Below the pieces are notes generated by a model, which saw only the letters and a program-made list of their open reading frames with translations, did no database searches and was not told the DNA's origin. Shown here one piece after another: positions 32,895 through 40,854 of a stretch of 47,579 bases of DNA; within the stretch, counting starts at the first letter, position 1; every line of letters begins with the position of its first letter. The position numbers and the translations under genes are program-made. Source of the DNA: JBCBEX01 sp038528235 (GTDB lineage Bacteria; Bacteroidota; Rhodothermia; Rhodothermales; Rubricoccaceae); assembly GCA_038528235.1 (NCBI GenBank), contig JBCBEX010000026.1, positions 1 through 47,579 of the forward strand, read 5' to 3'.

Positions 32895-34562
32895 ATGGTC
32901 TATTCCTCGCTCATCATCATCGTGATGGTCCTCCTGATCGGGATGGCGATCTCGGTGTTCATCCTGATGTGGTCGGACAAGCGGGGGCAGTACCGTAATG
33001 TGAAGGCGGGGGCTTACGTGATCTTCGATGAGGACGAGCCGGTCGGGCAGCCCCAGGACCAGACGTTCGCGAAGGTGCCTCCACCCGGCGGAGATGGTGG
33101 CGGGGTGCCGCGTCGTTCCGCGTTTGGGCCCTCGACCTACCCGGAGCCGCCGCCCGGCTGGCGCTCCGACGTGGACCGCTCGGTGAAATGGCCGGTGCTA
33201 GCCTACGTCGGTTCGGCCGTGTTCTGGCTGCTCGTCGGGTCGATTTTCGCGCTGCTGGCATCGTTCAAGTTCAACTTCCCCGACTGGCTCGTCGAGGATG
33301 CGTGGCTGACGTTCGGGCGGCTGCGCCCGGCTCACCTCCAGACGGTCATCTTCGGCTGGCTCTCGATGGTCGGCATCGGGGTGGGGACGTGGCTGTGGTG
33401 CCGCCTGCTCAAGACGCCGCTGCGCAACGGCGGGCTCATGCTCGTCGGGTGCGTGCTGTGGAACGTCGGCATGGTGATCGGGACAATCGGACTGCTGGCA
33501 GGATTCGCGCGCTCCATCGAGTGGGTCGAGTTCCCCGTCGTCGCCTACCTCATCATCGTAGCGGGCTTCCTGCTCAACAACGTTGCGCTCTTCCGCACGC
33601 TGGCGCATCGCCGTGTGCAGCACCTCTACGTGTCGATCTGGTACATCGGGGCGTCGCTCCTGTGGACGCCGATCCTGCTCGTGACCTTCCTGCTGCCGGT
33701 CTATTCGGGCGTGCCGCACGCGACGGCCAACTGGTGGTTTGCGCACAACATCCTCGGGCTCTGGCTCACGCCCGCGGCGCTTGCGGCGGCGTACTACTTC
33801 ATCCCCAAGGTGACGGGGCGGCCGGTCTACAGCTATCACCTCTCGATCATCGGCTTCTGGACGCTCGCGCTGTTCTACAACTGGGCGGGCGCGCACCACC
33901 TCGTTGGCGGGCCGCCGCCGCAGTGGGTCGTCACGACAGGCATCGTCTTCAGCGTGATGATGATCATCCCGGTGGTGGTGGTGGCGCTCAACCACCACAT
34001 GACCATCGTGGGGCGCTTCCGGCGCGTGATGGCGAGCCCGACGCTGCGCTTCGTCGTCTTCGGCGCGATGAGCTACACGTCGGTTTCGATTCAGGGCTCC
34101 CTGCAGTCGCTGCGTGGCTGGCAGGAGGTGACCCACTTCACGCACTACACGATCGCGCACTCGCACCTCGGCGTCTACGCCTTCGCGACGATGATCATGT
34201 TCGGGGCGCTCTACTACATCCTCCCGCGCCTGACCGGATGGGAGTGGCGCTCCTCGAAGCTCATCGCCGCGCACTTCTGGCTCGTCGGCATGGGCATCGG
34301 CGCCTATGTGGTCGCGCTCACAGTGGGCGGCGTCATCCAAGGTCTAGCGATGCTCAACCCCAACGTCCCGTTCCTCGCCGTAGTCGAGTCGACCAAGCTG
34401 TGGCTCCTCATCCGCTCGGTGTCGGGCACTCTGATGACGATCGGCCACATCATCTTCGCCTACCTCGTCTTCGAGAACATCCGCAAGGGCGGCCCCCAAC
34501 GCGACGCCCCGACGCTGTTTCCGCTGGCGCGTCGGCAGCCTGCGGCTGCCAGTAGCAAGTGA
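32895..34562 (+). CDS. ccoN: cbb3-type cytochrome c oxidase subunit I with fused CcoS domain
   Basis: A 555-residue fusion. Residues 1-50 look like CcoS/FixS, the cbb3 assembly factor (one TM, then DKRGQYRNVKAGAYVIFDED). After a Pro/Gly linker the catalytic CcoN starts near 115. Haem and copper ligands are all visible: low-spin haem His147 (RPAHLQT) and His424; CuB His284 (FAHN), His334 and His335 (AGAHHL); and high-spin haem His422 (HSHLG). Tyr328 is at the position of the cross-linked Tyr251 of P. stutzeri. It reduces oxygen to water and pumps protons. The start at ATG 32895 gives a typical CcoS N-terminus. The last codons lie in a heptamer array (34551-34622) that fills the gap to ccoO. 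Confidence 0.93.
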   Translation: MVYSSLIIIVMVLLIGMAISVFILMWSDKRGQYRNVKAGAYVIFDEDEPVGQPQDQTFAKVPPPGGDGGGVPRRSAFGPSTYPEPPPGWRSDVDRSVKWPVLAYVGSAVFWLLVGSIFALLASFKFNFPDWLVEDAWLTFGRLRPAHLQTVIFGWLSMVGIGVGTWLWCRLLKTPLRNGGLMLVGCVLWNVGMVIGTIGLLAGFARSIEWVEFPVVAYLIIVAGFLLNNVALFRTLAHRRVQHLYVSIWYIGASLLWTPILLVTFLLPVYSGVPHATANWWFAHNILGLWLTPAALAAAYYFIPKVTGRPVYSYHLSIIGFWTLALFYNWAGAHHLVGGPPPQWVVTTGIVFSVMMIIPVVVVALNHHMTIVGRFRRVMASPTLRFVVFGAMSYTSVSIQGSLQSLRGWQEVTHFTHYTIAHSHLGVYAFATMIMFGALYYILPRLTGWEWRSSKLIAAHFWLVGMGIGAYVVALTVGGVIQGLAMLNPNVPFLAVVESTKLWLLIRSVSGTLMTIGHIIFAYLVFENIRKGGPQRDAPTLFPLARRQPAAASSK

Positions 34563-34622
34563 CACGTGTCAAGTGATTAGAAGCAGTCGCTTGCCCTCTT
34601 CCTTGCTACTTGCCACTTGCCC
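34551..34622. repeat. Inverted heptamer arrays at the ccoN-ccoO junction
   Basis: The left array (34551-34585) has five 7-bp units near AGTGNCA. The right array (34602-34622) has three units (CTTGCTA, CTTGCCA, CTTGCCC) that are its inverse complement in type. Together they can fold into an intercistronic hairpin around a roughly 16-nt middle. The left array includes the CcoN stop codon and its last codons. Confidence 0.75.
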
Positions 34623-34636
34623 ACTCCTGACCTCCC

Positions 34637-35224
34637 ATGACTCGCTCCATCGTCCTGTTTGTTGGCGTCATCGCGGCCGTCCTGATGAGCTACACCGGGC
34701 TGTCGTTGCTCCCCGGCCTGCAGCTTTTCGACATCGAGCCGACGCCAGGGAGCTCGGATTACACCTTCGAGGAAGCGCAGGGGCGGGCGGTGTATATCCG
34801 CGACGGCTGCATCTACTGCCACAGCCAGCAGATCCGCCCCGAGAACTTCGGTGCAGACATCGCGCGCGGGTGGGCCCCTCGTCCGACCAAGGCGGGCGAC
34901 TACCTCTACGACGACCCGCACCTCCTCGGCACAAGCCGAACGGGACCAGACCTCTCGGACATCGCCAGCCGCCAGCCGTCGTGGGACTGGCACATGGCGC
35001 ACTTCTACAATCCGCGTGCCGTCAGCCCTGGTTCGGTCATGCCCGCGTACCCGTTCTACTTCGACGTAGTCGAGCCCGGCGCTGTCCTCGCGTCGCAGCG
35101 CATCGTGCCACTACCCGCAGAGTACGTCCCGCCCGATGGCAAGGTCGTCGTGGCGAAAGAGGAGGTCGAGCACCTCTACGCCTACCTGATGGCCCTTCGC
35201 GTCGAACCGCTCAACGCCGAGTAG
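34637..35224 (+). CDS. ccoO: cbb3-type cytochrome c oxidase mono-haem subunit
   Basis: A 195-residue c-type cytochrome anchored by one N-terminal TM (MTRSIVLFVGVIAAVLMSYT). The haem site is Cys58-x-x-Cys61-His62 (CIYCHSQQIRP), with the axial Met135 in GSVMPAYPF, both exactly CcoO-like. It passes electrons from CcoP or a soluble cytochrome to CcoN. It is 74 bp downstream of ccoN across the heptamer hairpin and 43 bp before ccoP. Confidence 0.95.
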   Translation: MTRSIVLFVGVIAAVLMSYTGLSLLPGLQLFDIEPTPGSSDYTFEEAQGRAVYIRDGCIYCHSQQIRPENFGADIARGWAPRPTKAGDYLYDDPHLLGTSRTGPDLSDIASRQPSWDWHMAHFYNPRAVSPGSVMPAYPFYFDVVEPGAVLASQRIVPLPAEYVPPDGKVVVAKEEVEHLYAYLMALRVEPLNAE

Positions 35225-35267
35225 GCCTACCTCAACGAACCCGTACACGCCCACACGTATCGACGCC

Positions 35268-35942
35268 ATGCCTGATCAGGACGTCCCGCTCGGCCCCGAC
35301 GCGCCCGCGCCGCTGCGCCGGGAGATCGACCTCCCCGACGAGGGGGGCGAGGCTCCGCCGATGTGGCTGTGGCTCGTCGTTTTCGGCGTGACTACCTTCG
35401 CCATCTTCTACCTCGGGCGCAACATCGGCGACTTCTCGACGTCGCCCTGGGGCCAAGGCGAGGTCGTGGTGGTGGAAGAAGCCGCCCCCGTTGAGCCCGA
35501 CGGGGAGGCGCTCTACCTCTCGCGTTGCTCCAACTGCCACCAGGCCGACGGCGGCGGTGTGGCGGGCGTCTTCCCCCCCGTGGACGGTGCTCGCTGGGTG
35601 ACCGACTCGAAGCCGGTCATCATCCGCATCCTCTTGCACGGCATGAACGGCGAGATGGTCGTGCGCGGCGAAACGTACAACGGCAATATGCCTGCTTGGG
35701 GTCAGCTTTCCGACGCTGACCTCGCCGCGATCATGACGCACGAGCGGACGAGTTGGAGCAACAGCGCCACGCCGATCACGCCCGAAGAGGTGGCTGCCGT
35801 CCGCACCGAGACCGCAGGTCGTACCGCGCAATGGACCGCCGCCGAGTTGGAGCCCTTCTTCGACGCCCAGATCGAGGGCACCGCCCCGGCTGCCGATCCC
35901 GCTGCGACCGACACGAGCGTCGTCGCTGTGCTGGTGGAGTGA
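35268..35942 (+). CDS. ccoP: cbb3-type oxidase cytochrome c subunit, single-haem CcoP-like
   Basis: A 224-residue protein with one TM (about 30-50, MWLWLVVFGVTTFAIFYLG) and a single cytochrome c domain. The haem is held by Cys87-x-x-Cys90-His91 (CSNCHQADGGG) and Met141 (NGNMPAWGQL). Classic CcoP has two haems in about 300 residues; here only one domain is present and a low-complexity Ala/Pro/Thr tail ends the protein. It is co-directional with ccoN and ccoO. Confidence 0.88.
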   Translation: MPDQDVPLGPDAPAPLRREIDLPDEGGEAPPMWLWLVVFGVTTFAIFYLGRNIGDFSTSPWGQGEVVVVEEAAPVEPDGEALYLSRCSNCHQADGGGVAGVFPPVDGARWVTDSKPVIIRILLHGMNGEMVVRGETYNGNMPAWGQLSDADLAAIMTHERTSWSNSATPITPEEVAAVRTETAGRTAQWTAAELEPFFDAQIEGTAPAADPAATDTSVVAVLVE

Positions 35943-36229
35943 GCGCTGGAGTGCTCGGACGTGTGACCGCGGGTGGGTTTGCGGGTGGAAGGCGTCCGAA
36001 AGCAAACAGCCAACGAGATTGTCGAGCTGAGTCAACGGGGCTACCTGCTGCCACACTCCCATACTCCGATGATACAACGTTTGGTTGATGAGTTACGATG
36101 GTGTCATCCTGCCCCCAGCCGTCTACAGGGCGTTTCAGGATCGCTGACGACTGCGGTGCTCCGGGCCATCGTTGAGATGCTGAATCAAGTTCAGCATGAC
36201 AAGATCGAAAGGTTGTGGCCTGATCTGGT
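35943..36229. other. Intergenic region upstream of the copper ATPase with dispersed repeat
   Basis: No gene is seen. Near 35940-35970 and 36050-36070 lie weak octamer-like repeats in inverse orientation. A palindrome-bounded element fills 36102-36201 and ends 29 bp before the ccoI start. Confidence 0.45.
36102..36201. repeat. Palindrome-bounded dispersed element of about 100 bp
   Basis: The ends TGTCATCCTG (36102-36111) and CAGCATGACA (36192-36201) are inverted copies with 9 of 10 matches. Near the right end an internal hairpin GCTGAA-loop-TTCAGC occupies 36179-36195. Elements of this look (TCATGCTGAACTTGATTCAG on the minus strand) occur widely between genes in several bacterial groups. No coding content was found. 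Confidence 0.6.
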
Positions 36230-38386
36230 ATGACCCCCTGCGACCACTGCGGCTTGCCAGTAGGGGCGGCTCCGGTCGCCTCGGCGGACGGCACGCGGGC
36301 CTACTGCTGCTACGGCTGCCGGATGGTAGATGAGGTGCTCGGCAGCGACGCCGTGCATAGCCCCGCGCTCGCGGAGTCGGAGGCGCAGCGGCGGCTAAGG
36401 TGGCGCGTGGCGGCCGGCGCGCTCGCCGCGATGTTCGCAATGGCGCTCAGCCTCGCCATCTCGACCGGCTACGGCTTCGCGGCGCTGCGCGCGCTCGACA
36501 GCGGCATCGGGCCGGCGCACCTTGCGCTGCTGGCCGCCGTTGTCCCGATCCTCGTGCTGCTCGGCGGGCCGCTCGTCCGTGCGGCGTGGAGCGACCTCCG
36601 GCGCGGGCAGCTCTCGCTCCACACCTTGTTTGTGCTCGGCGTCGGGAGCGCAGTCGCGGTGAGCGTGGCGTCGTATGTGCGCGGCGGCGGCCCCGTCTAC
36701 CTCGAAACCGCCGCGATGCTGCTCGTGCTCTACACGCTCGGGCGCTACTTCGAGGCACGAACCAAACACGAAGCCACGCGCGTCCTGCGCGGCTTGCTCA
36801 ATGTGCCACGCGGCCCATTCCTCCGCGTCCGTGACGACGGGACTACCGAAGAGGTACAAGCCGACGCGCTCATTGTCGGCGACTCGCTGCGGCTGCGTGC
36901 CGGGGAAGTCGCCCCGGTCGATGGGGTGGTGACAGCGGGCCAAGCCTATGTCAGCGAGCAGACGTGGACAGGCGAGGCACGGCCGGTCGTCAGAGGCGTC
37001 GGTGACGACCTCCTCGCTGGAGCTGCGCCGCTCGACGGGGCGCTGACGCTCCGCGTGACAGCCATTGACGAGGACCGCCGCCTCGCGCAGGTGGAACGGC
37101 TCCTTCGCGGGGCGCTGGCGAAGCCCGTCGAGGTGGTGGCGAAGACCGACCGGGTGATGCGGTGGTTCATTCCCGCTGTGCTCGTGGTTGCGCTCGCCAC
37201 GTTCGGCGGCTGGTTCGTCGCCGTCGGGTTCGAGGCGGCGCTCTACGCGAGCCTCAGCGTGGTGCTCATCGCGTGCCCGTGCGCGCTGGGGCTGGCCGTG
37301 CCGCTTGCGCTCATGGTGGCGCTCCGCGAGTCCGCCCGGCACGGAGTACTTCTGCGCTCTGGCCAAACCCTCCTCGATCTTTCCGACGTACGCGCCGTCG
37401 CCTTCGACAAGACGGGCACGCTCAGTGCGATGGATACCGCCGCCGTCGAGATTCTCGTCGCACAGCCCGTGTTTGCTGGGGGCGACGGCGAACCCGCACC
37501 ACCCGACGCCAGAGCCGTACTCAGCCTTGCCGCGGGGCTGGAGGCTGCGGTCCAGCACCCGCTTGCCGCGCCGGTCCTCGCGCATGCCGCGACGCAGGGT
37601 GTGGCGCATGCTTCAGTCACAGATGCGCGAACCGTACCTGGCGTCGGCGTCGTCGGTATGGTAGAGATGCTGTTGGGGCCGCAGCGTGTTGGGATCGGGA
37701 ATGCGGCGCTGTTGGAAGTGCTCGGCGTGACGACGCACCCGCTCGAAGAAGACGCTGCGCGCGTGGAGGCCGAGGGCGGGACGCCGCTCGTCGTCGTGGA
37801 AGGCGATGCCGTTGTGGGCGTGGTGGTGCTGCGGGAGGAGGCGCGGCCACACGCTGCGGAGGCCGTCGCCGCGCTGCAAGCACGGAGCCTGCCCGTCGCC
37901 GTTCTGACAGGCGACAGCGGGGCGTCGGCGCAGCGGTTCACGGCAGGACTGAGCGAGCAGGACGGCGCGGACCTCGTCACCCACGCTCGCCTCACGCCCG
38001 AATCGAAGCTCGATGCCCTGCGATCTCTACAGCGCGAGCACGGCGCCGTCCTGATGGTCGGCGACGGCGTGAACGACGCGGCCGCGCTCGCCACAGCCGA
38101 CGTAGGCCTCGCGGTCGGTTCTGGGGCCGAGGTGAGTCTCGACGCAGCCGACGGGGTACTCTACAACCCCGACCTGCGAAACGTACCCGCCCTGCTCGCG
38201 CTCAGCCGCCGCACGCGCCGCACCATCCGCCAGAATCTCGGCTGGACGTTTGGCTACAACACCATCGGCCTCGGTCTCGCCGTCGCCGGACTGCTGCACC
38301 CACTCGTCGCCGTGGCGATCATGGCCGTCAGCAGCGTCTTCGTCGTCGCCAACGCGCTGCGGCTGGCCCGGCCCGTCAGCGCCTAG
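36230..38386 (+). CDS. ccoI: CcoI/CopA2-type copper-translocating P1B-ATPase
   Basis: A 718-residue heavy-metal P-type ATPase. Its N-terminus has a CDHCGLP and YCCYGC cysteine cluster typical of FixI/CcoI-type enzymes rather than a plain CxxC domain. The transmembrane metal site is Cys349-Pro-Cys351 (IACPCALGLA). The phosphorylated Asp393 is in DKTGTL, an HPL motif lies in the N domain, and GDGVNDAAAL ends the P domain. It likely exports or delivers copper for the CuB centre of the oxidase encoded just upstream. It starts at ATG 36230, directly after a dispersed repeat. Its 3' end overlaps the convergent hypothetical gene by 11 bp. Confidence 0.92.
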   Translation: MTPCDHCGLPVGAAPVASADGTRAYCCYGCRMVDEVLGSDAVHSPALAESEAQRRLRWRVAAGALAAMFAMALSLAISTGYGFAALRALDSGIGPAHLALLAAVVPILVLLGGPLVRAAWSDLRRGQLSLHTLFVLGVGSAVAVSVASYVRGGGPVYLETAAMLLVLYTLGRYFEARTKHEATRVLRGLLNVPRGPFLRVRDDGTTEEVQADALIVGDSLRLRAGEVAPVDGVVTAGQAYVSEQTWTGEARPVVRGVGDDLLAGAAPLDGALTLRVTAIDEDRRLAQVERLLRGALAKPVEVVAKTDRVMRWFIPAVLVVALATFGGWFVAVGFEAALYASLSVVLIACPCALGLAVPLALMVALRESARHGVLLRSGQTLLDLSDVRAVAFDKTGTLSAMDTAAVEILVAQPVFAGGDGEPAPPDARAVLSLAAGLEAAVQHPLAAPVLAHAATQGVAHASVTDARTVPGVGVVGMVEMLLGPQRVGIGNAALLEVLGVTTHPLEEDAARVEAEGGTPLVVVEGDAVVGVVVLREEARPHAAEAVAALQARSLPVAVLTGDSGASAQRFTAGLSEQDGADLVTHARLTPESKLDALRSLQREHGAVLMVGDGVNDAAALATADVGLAVGSGAEVSLDAADGVLYNPDLRNVPALLALSRRTRRTIRQNLGWTFGYNTIGLGLAVAGLLHPLVAVAIMAVSSVFVVANALRLARPVSA

Positions 38387-39404
38387 GGTCTAGCGCCAGG
38401 CGGACAGCCAGGAGCGTAAACGCTTCCGCTTCCTCCGCTGTAGTGAACCGGAGCGGTATATCGGGGCCGGCGAACTGCCGCACGGTCACGGTCACTCCGT
38501 CGGACGGTACGGCTTGGAGGCGCGCCAGCCCGATCTGAACCCGCTGGCTGCGACGCACGACCAGCACACGGTGCTCGGTCAGGTAGAGCTGCGTCTCCGT
38601 GGGTGCCCCTGGGCTCGTCGCACCGGGTCTGGTCAGCGCATTTGCAAACGTTTTGAGCAGGCCTCGGCGTGGAAGTCCTGCCGAGGTCAACCGAGCATAG
38701 AACCGGACGACCTCGCCGCGGCGCAGCGTTTTTGGCAGCGGGATATCCACGACTGGGAGCGGACCGTGGCGGAGCAACCATCGCTGGCGAGCGCGGTGAA
38801 GCTGTTCCATCAGGTCAGACGGGAGCGGCTCAGCGAGCGTAGCGAGAGCCTCGTCCAGGGTGGCGGCCTCGTCATCGTCCAGTTCGTCGTCGCTGAGGAA
38901 GTGTGCCGCGGTGTCGATCACACGCGAGCGGAGCGCCGCCGATACCCGCTCCGACGCCGTCGCTTCGATGTCGAAGGCGCGGGCGAGTGCTGCCAGCCGC
39001 AGCGTCTCGTCTGGCGTGAGGTGGTGGTCGGCCGCTGCACGCTGTACCTCAGCATCGAACGCCGCATCGTGTGCGTGGTGGAGGTCCGCCGGAGTGAGAA
39101 AGAGTGTCCGCGCAAGGTGGGCGAGCGTGTGCACCTCGGCGTCGCCGAAGTCGGCGGCGTTGAGGACGTGCGTGAGGTGGCGCACGTAGAAATCGTGGCG
39201 CTCCGCAGCAAACTCGGTCGTTAGATCGACCCCATGCTCCCGGCTGATCCGCAGCGTGTCGGCCGGGCCGAGGTCCCACACACTCGTCGCAGCGGCCAGC
39301 GCGTTGTGCAACTCGACGAACGCGTTGCGCCGCAGGGCGGAACGAAACAGGCGCGTGCCGAGCAACCCGCTCAGCGGGGCGTAGTCGAGGAGGCTGTGGG
39401 GCAT
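38376..39404 (-). CDS. Uncharacterised all-alpha protein with a PH-like C-terminus
   Basis: A 342-residue cytosolic-looking protein (no signal or TM) that I do not recognise. Residues 1-210 are helical and rich in Ala, Leu, His and acidic residues. One part (ADFGDAEVHTLAHLARTLFL onward) recalls TerB-like or two-EF-hand-like helical repeats without metal ligands. The last roughly 110 residues (RRGEVVRFYARLTSAGLP, then LTEHRVLVVRRSQRVQIGLA) look like a bacterial PH/GRAM-type beta domain. It is probably a protein-interaction scaffold, but no function can be given. It overlaps the end of the copper ATPase by 11 bp in convergent orientation. Confidence 0.65.
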   Translation of the reverse strand: MPHSLLDYAPLSGLLGTRLFRSALRRNAFVELHNALAAATSVWDLGPADTLRISREHGVDLTTEFAAERHDFYVRHLTHVLNAADFGDAEVHTLAHLARTLFLTPADLHHAHDAAFDAEVQRAAADHHLTPDETLRLAALARAFDIEATASERVSAALRSRVIDTAAHFLSDDELDDDEAATLDEALATLAEPLPSDLMEQLHRARQRWLLRHGPLPVVDIPLPKTLRRGEVVRFYARLTSAGLPRRGLLKTFANALTRPGATSPGAPTETQLYLTEHRVLVVRRSQRVQIGLARLQAVPSDGVTVTVRQFAGPDIPLRFTTAEEAEAFTLLAVRLALDPRR

Positions 39405-39509
39405 CGGCCAGGGGTAGGGTGAGCAGCGCCCAACCTACCGCCTTGGCCCGTTTGGATCAACCCGCGACGCAGCCCCGCCAACGCACATTTTCCGCCTCGC
39501 TGTCCGGTC

Positions 39510-40778
39510 CTACGGCCGTCCGAGGCGGCGGAACATCTCCTGCTTGTAGGCCTCGACGCCGGGCTGGTTGAACGGGTTGACGCTCAGCAGGTAGCCGCTC
39601 ACCGAGACGGCGTGCTCGAAGAAGTAGAGCAGCGCGCCGAGATGCCGCGCGTCGAGGCGGTTCATCGCGACGGTGCAGTTCGGGACGCCGCCGTCGGTGT
39701 GGGCCTTCTGCGTGCCCTCGTAGGCCGCGCGGTTGACGGCGCTGTAGTCCTTCCCGGCGAGGTAGTTGAGCTTGTCGAAGTTGCCGTCGATCTCCGGCAC
39801 GGTCAGCGTCGCGTCCTGGTTCTGGACGAGGAGGAACGTCTCGACGAGCGTGCGCTGGCCCTCCTGGACGTACTGCCCGAGCGAGTGGAGGTCGGTCGAG
39901 TACTGCACGCTGACGGGGAAGAGGCCTTTGTGCTCCTTCCCCTCGCTCTCGCCGAAGAGCTGCTGCCACCACGCGCCGATGCCGCGCAGCTTCGGCTCGA
40001 AGACGGCCAGGATCTCGGTGCGGTAGCCAGCCTCGTGGAGGATATAACGGTCGAGCGCGTAGGCGATAGCCTCGTTCGCTTCCGTGTCGGCGAGGTCCAC
40101 GAGCTGTGCAGCAGCCCCATCCATGAGCGCGGCGATGTCGTGCCCGGCGACGGCGATGGGGAGGAGGCCGACCGGCGTGAGCACCGAGAAGCGCCCGCCC
40201 ACGTCGTCGGGGATGACGAACGTGCGGTAGCCCTTCTGGTCGGCGAGCATCCGAAGCTGGCCCTTTGAGGCATCCGTCGTGGCGATGATGCGGCTAGCGT
40301 GGTCGAGGAAGGTGTCCTCCATGAACTGCCGCAGGAATCGGAAGGCCAGCATCGGCTCCAGCGTCGTGCCCGACTTCGAGATCACGTTGACGTAGACTGA
40401 CTTGCCCTGGAGGTAGGCCAGCAACTCCTGGTGGTAAGTCGGCGAGATGTGGTGCCCAGCGAAGAGGACCTCGGGACCGTCCGTGGGGAAGTAGGTGCCG
40501 AGTGCCTGGTTGACGGCCTCCGCGCCGAGGTAGGATCCGCCAATGCCGACGCAGACGAGCACGTCGGCTTTCTCCCGGATCTCCGTCGCGAGACGCTGGA
40601 TGCGCCCGATCAGATTCTCGTTGGGCGGCCGTAGCATCGAGCGCCAGCCGAGCATGTCGCTCCCCGCGCCGCTCCCGTCGAGCGTCGTCCGGTGCGCCGC
40701 GAGGGCTTGGTCTCGCAGGCGGCTCCGTTGCCCGTCGTCGATAAAGGAAGAGAAGCCGGACCGGTCGTAGACGAGCAT
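39510..40778 (-). CDS. pgi: Glucose-6-phosphate isomerase
   Basis: A 422-residue enzyme interconverting glucose-6-phosphate and fructose-6-phosphate. Family blocks are VCVGIGGSYLGAEAV, VYVNVISKSGTTLEPMLAFR and the GLFPVSVQYSTDLHSLGQY segment. The C-terminal VNPFNQPGVEAYK is also present. The length of about 420-450 residues is that of Bacillus- or Thermotoga-type PGI rather than the 550-residue proteobacterial form. The start at ATG 40778-40776 gives a normal N-terminus; upstream in-frame codons (to 40934) fall in a heptamer array and are probably not translated. Confidence 0.95.
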   Translation of the reverse strand: MLVYDRSGFSSFIDDGQRSRLRDQALAAHRTTLDGSGAGSDMLGWRSMLRPPNENLIGRIQRLATEIREKADVLVCVGIGGSYLGAEAVNQALGTYFPTDGPEVLFAGHHISPTYHQELLAYLQGKSVYVNVISKSGTTLEPMLAFRFLRQFMEDTFLDHASRIIATTDASKGQLRMLADQKGYRTFVIPDDVGGRFSVLTPVGLLPIAVAGHDIAALMDGAAAQLVDLADTEANEAIAYALDRYILHEAGYRTEILAVFEPKLRGIGAWWQQLFGESEGKEHKGLFPVSVQYSTDLHSLGQYVQEGQRTLVETFLLVQNQDATLTVPEIDGNFDKLNYLAGKDYSAVNRAAYEGTQKAHTDGGVPNCTVAMNRLDARHLGALLYFFEHAVSVSGYLLSVNPFNQPGVEAYKQEMFRRLGRP

Positions 40779-40780
40779 GG

Positions 40781-40808
40781 GAAAGTTCGAAGTGAGAAGT
40801 TCGAAGTA
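40781..40808. repeat. Heptamer array just upstream of pgi
   Basis: Four gap-free 7-bp units (GAAAGTT, CGAAGTG, AGAAGTT, CGAAGTA) lie 2 bp outside the pgi start codon, where a ribosome-binding site would normally be. On the pgi (minus) strand the units read as AACTTTC-type sequence with no Shine-Dalgarno. Confidence 0.7.
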
Positions 40809-40854
40809 GCAGACAGGCGCAACTGCAACGTAGAGTCGAGTACCGCGCTGAAGT

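Noticed and set aside
33198..34340. 380-residue minus-strand frame and an overlapping 455-residue plus-strand frame within ccoN
   Set aside because: Both overlap CcoN, whose haem and copper ligands are all in the called frame. The shadows are Arg/His/Pro-rich with no motif.
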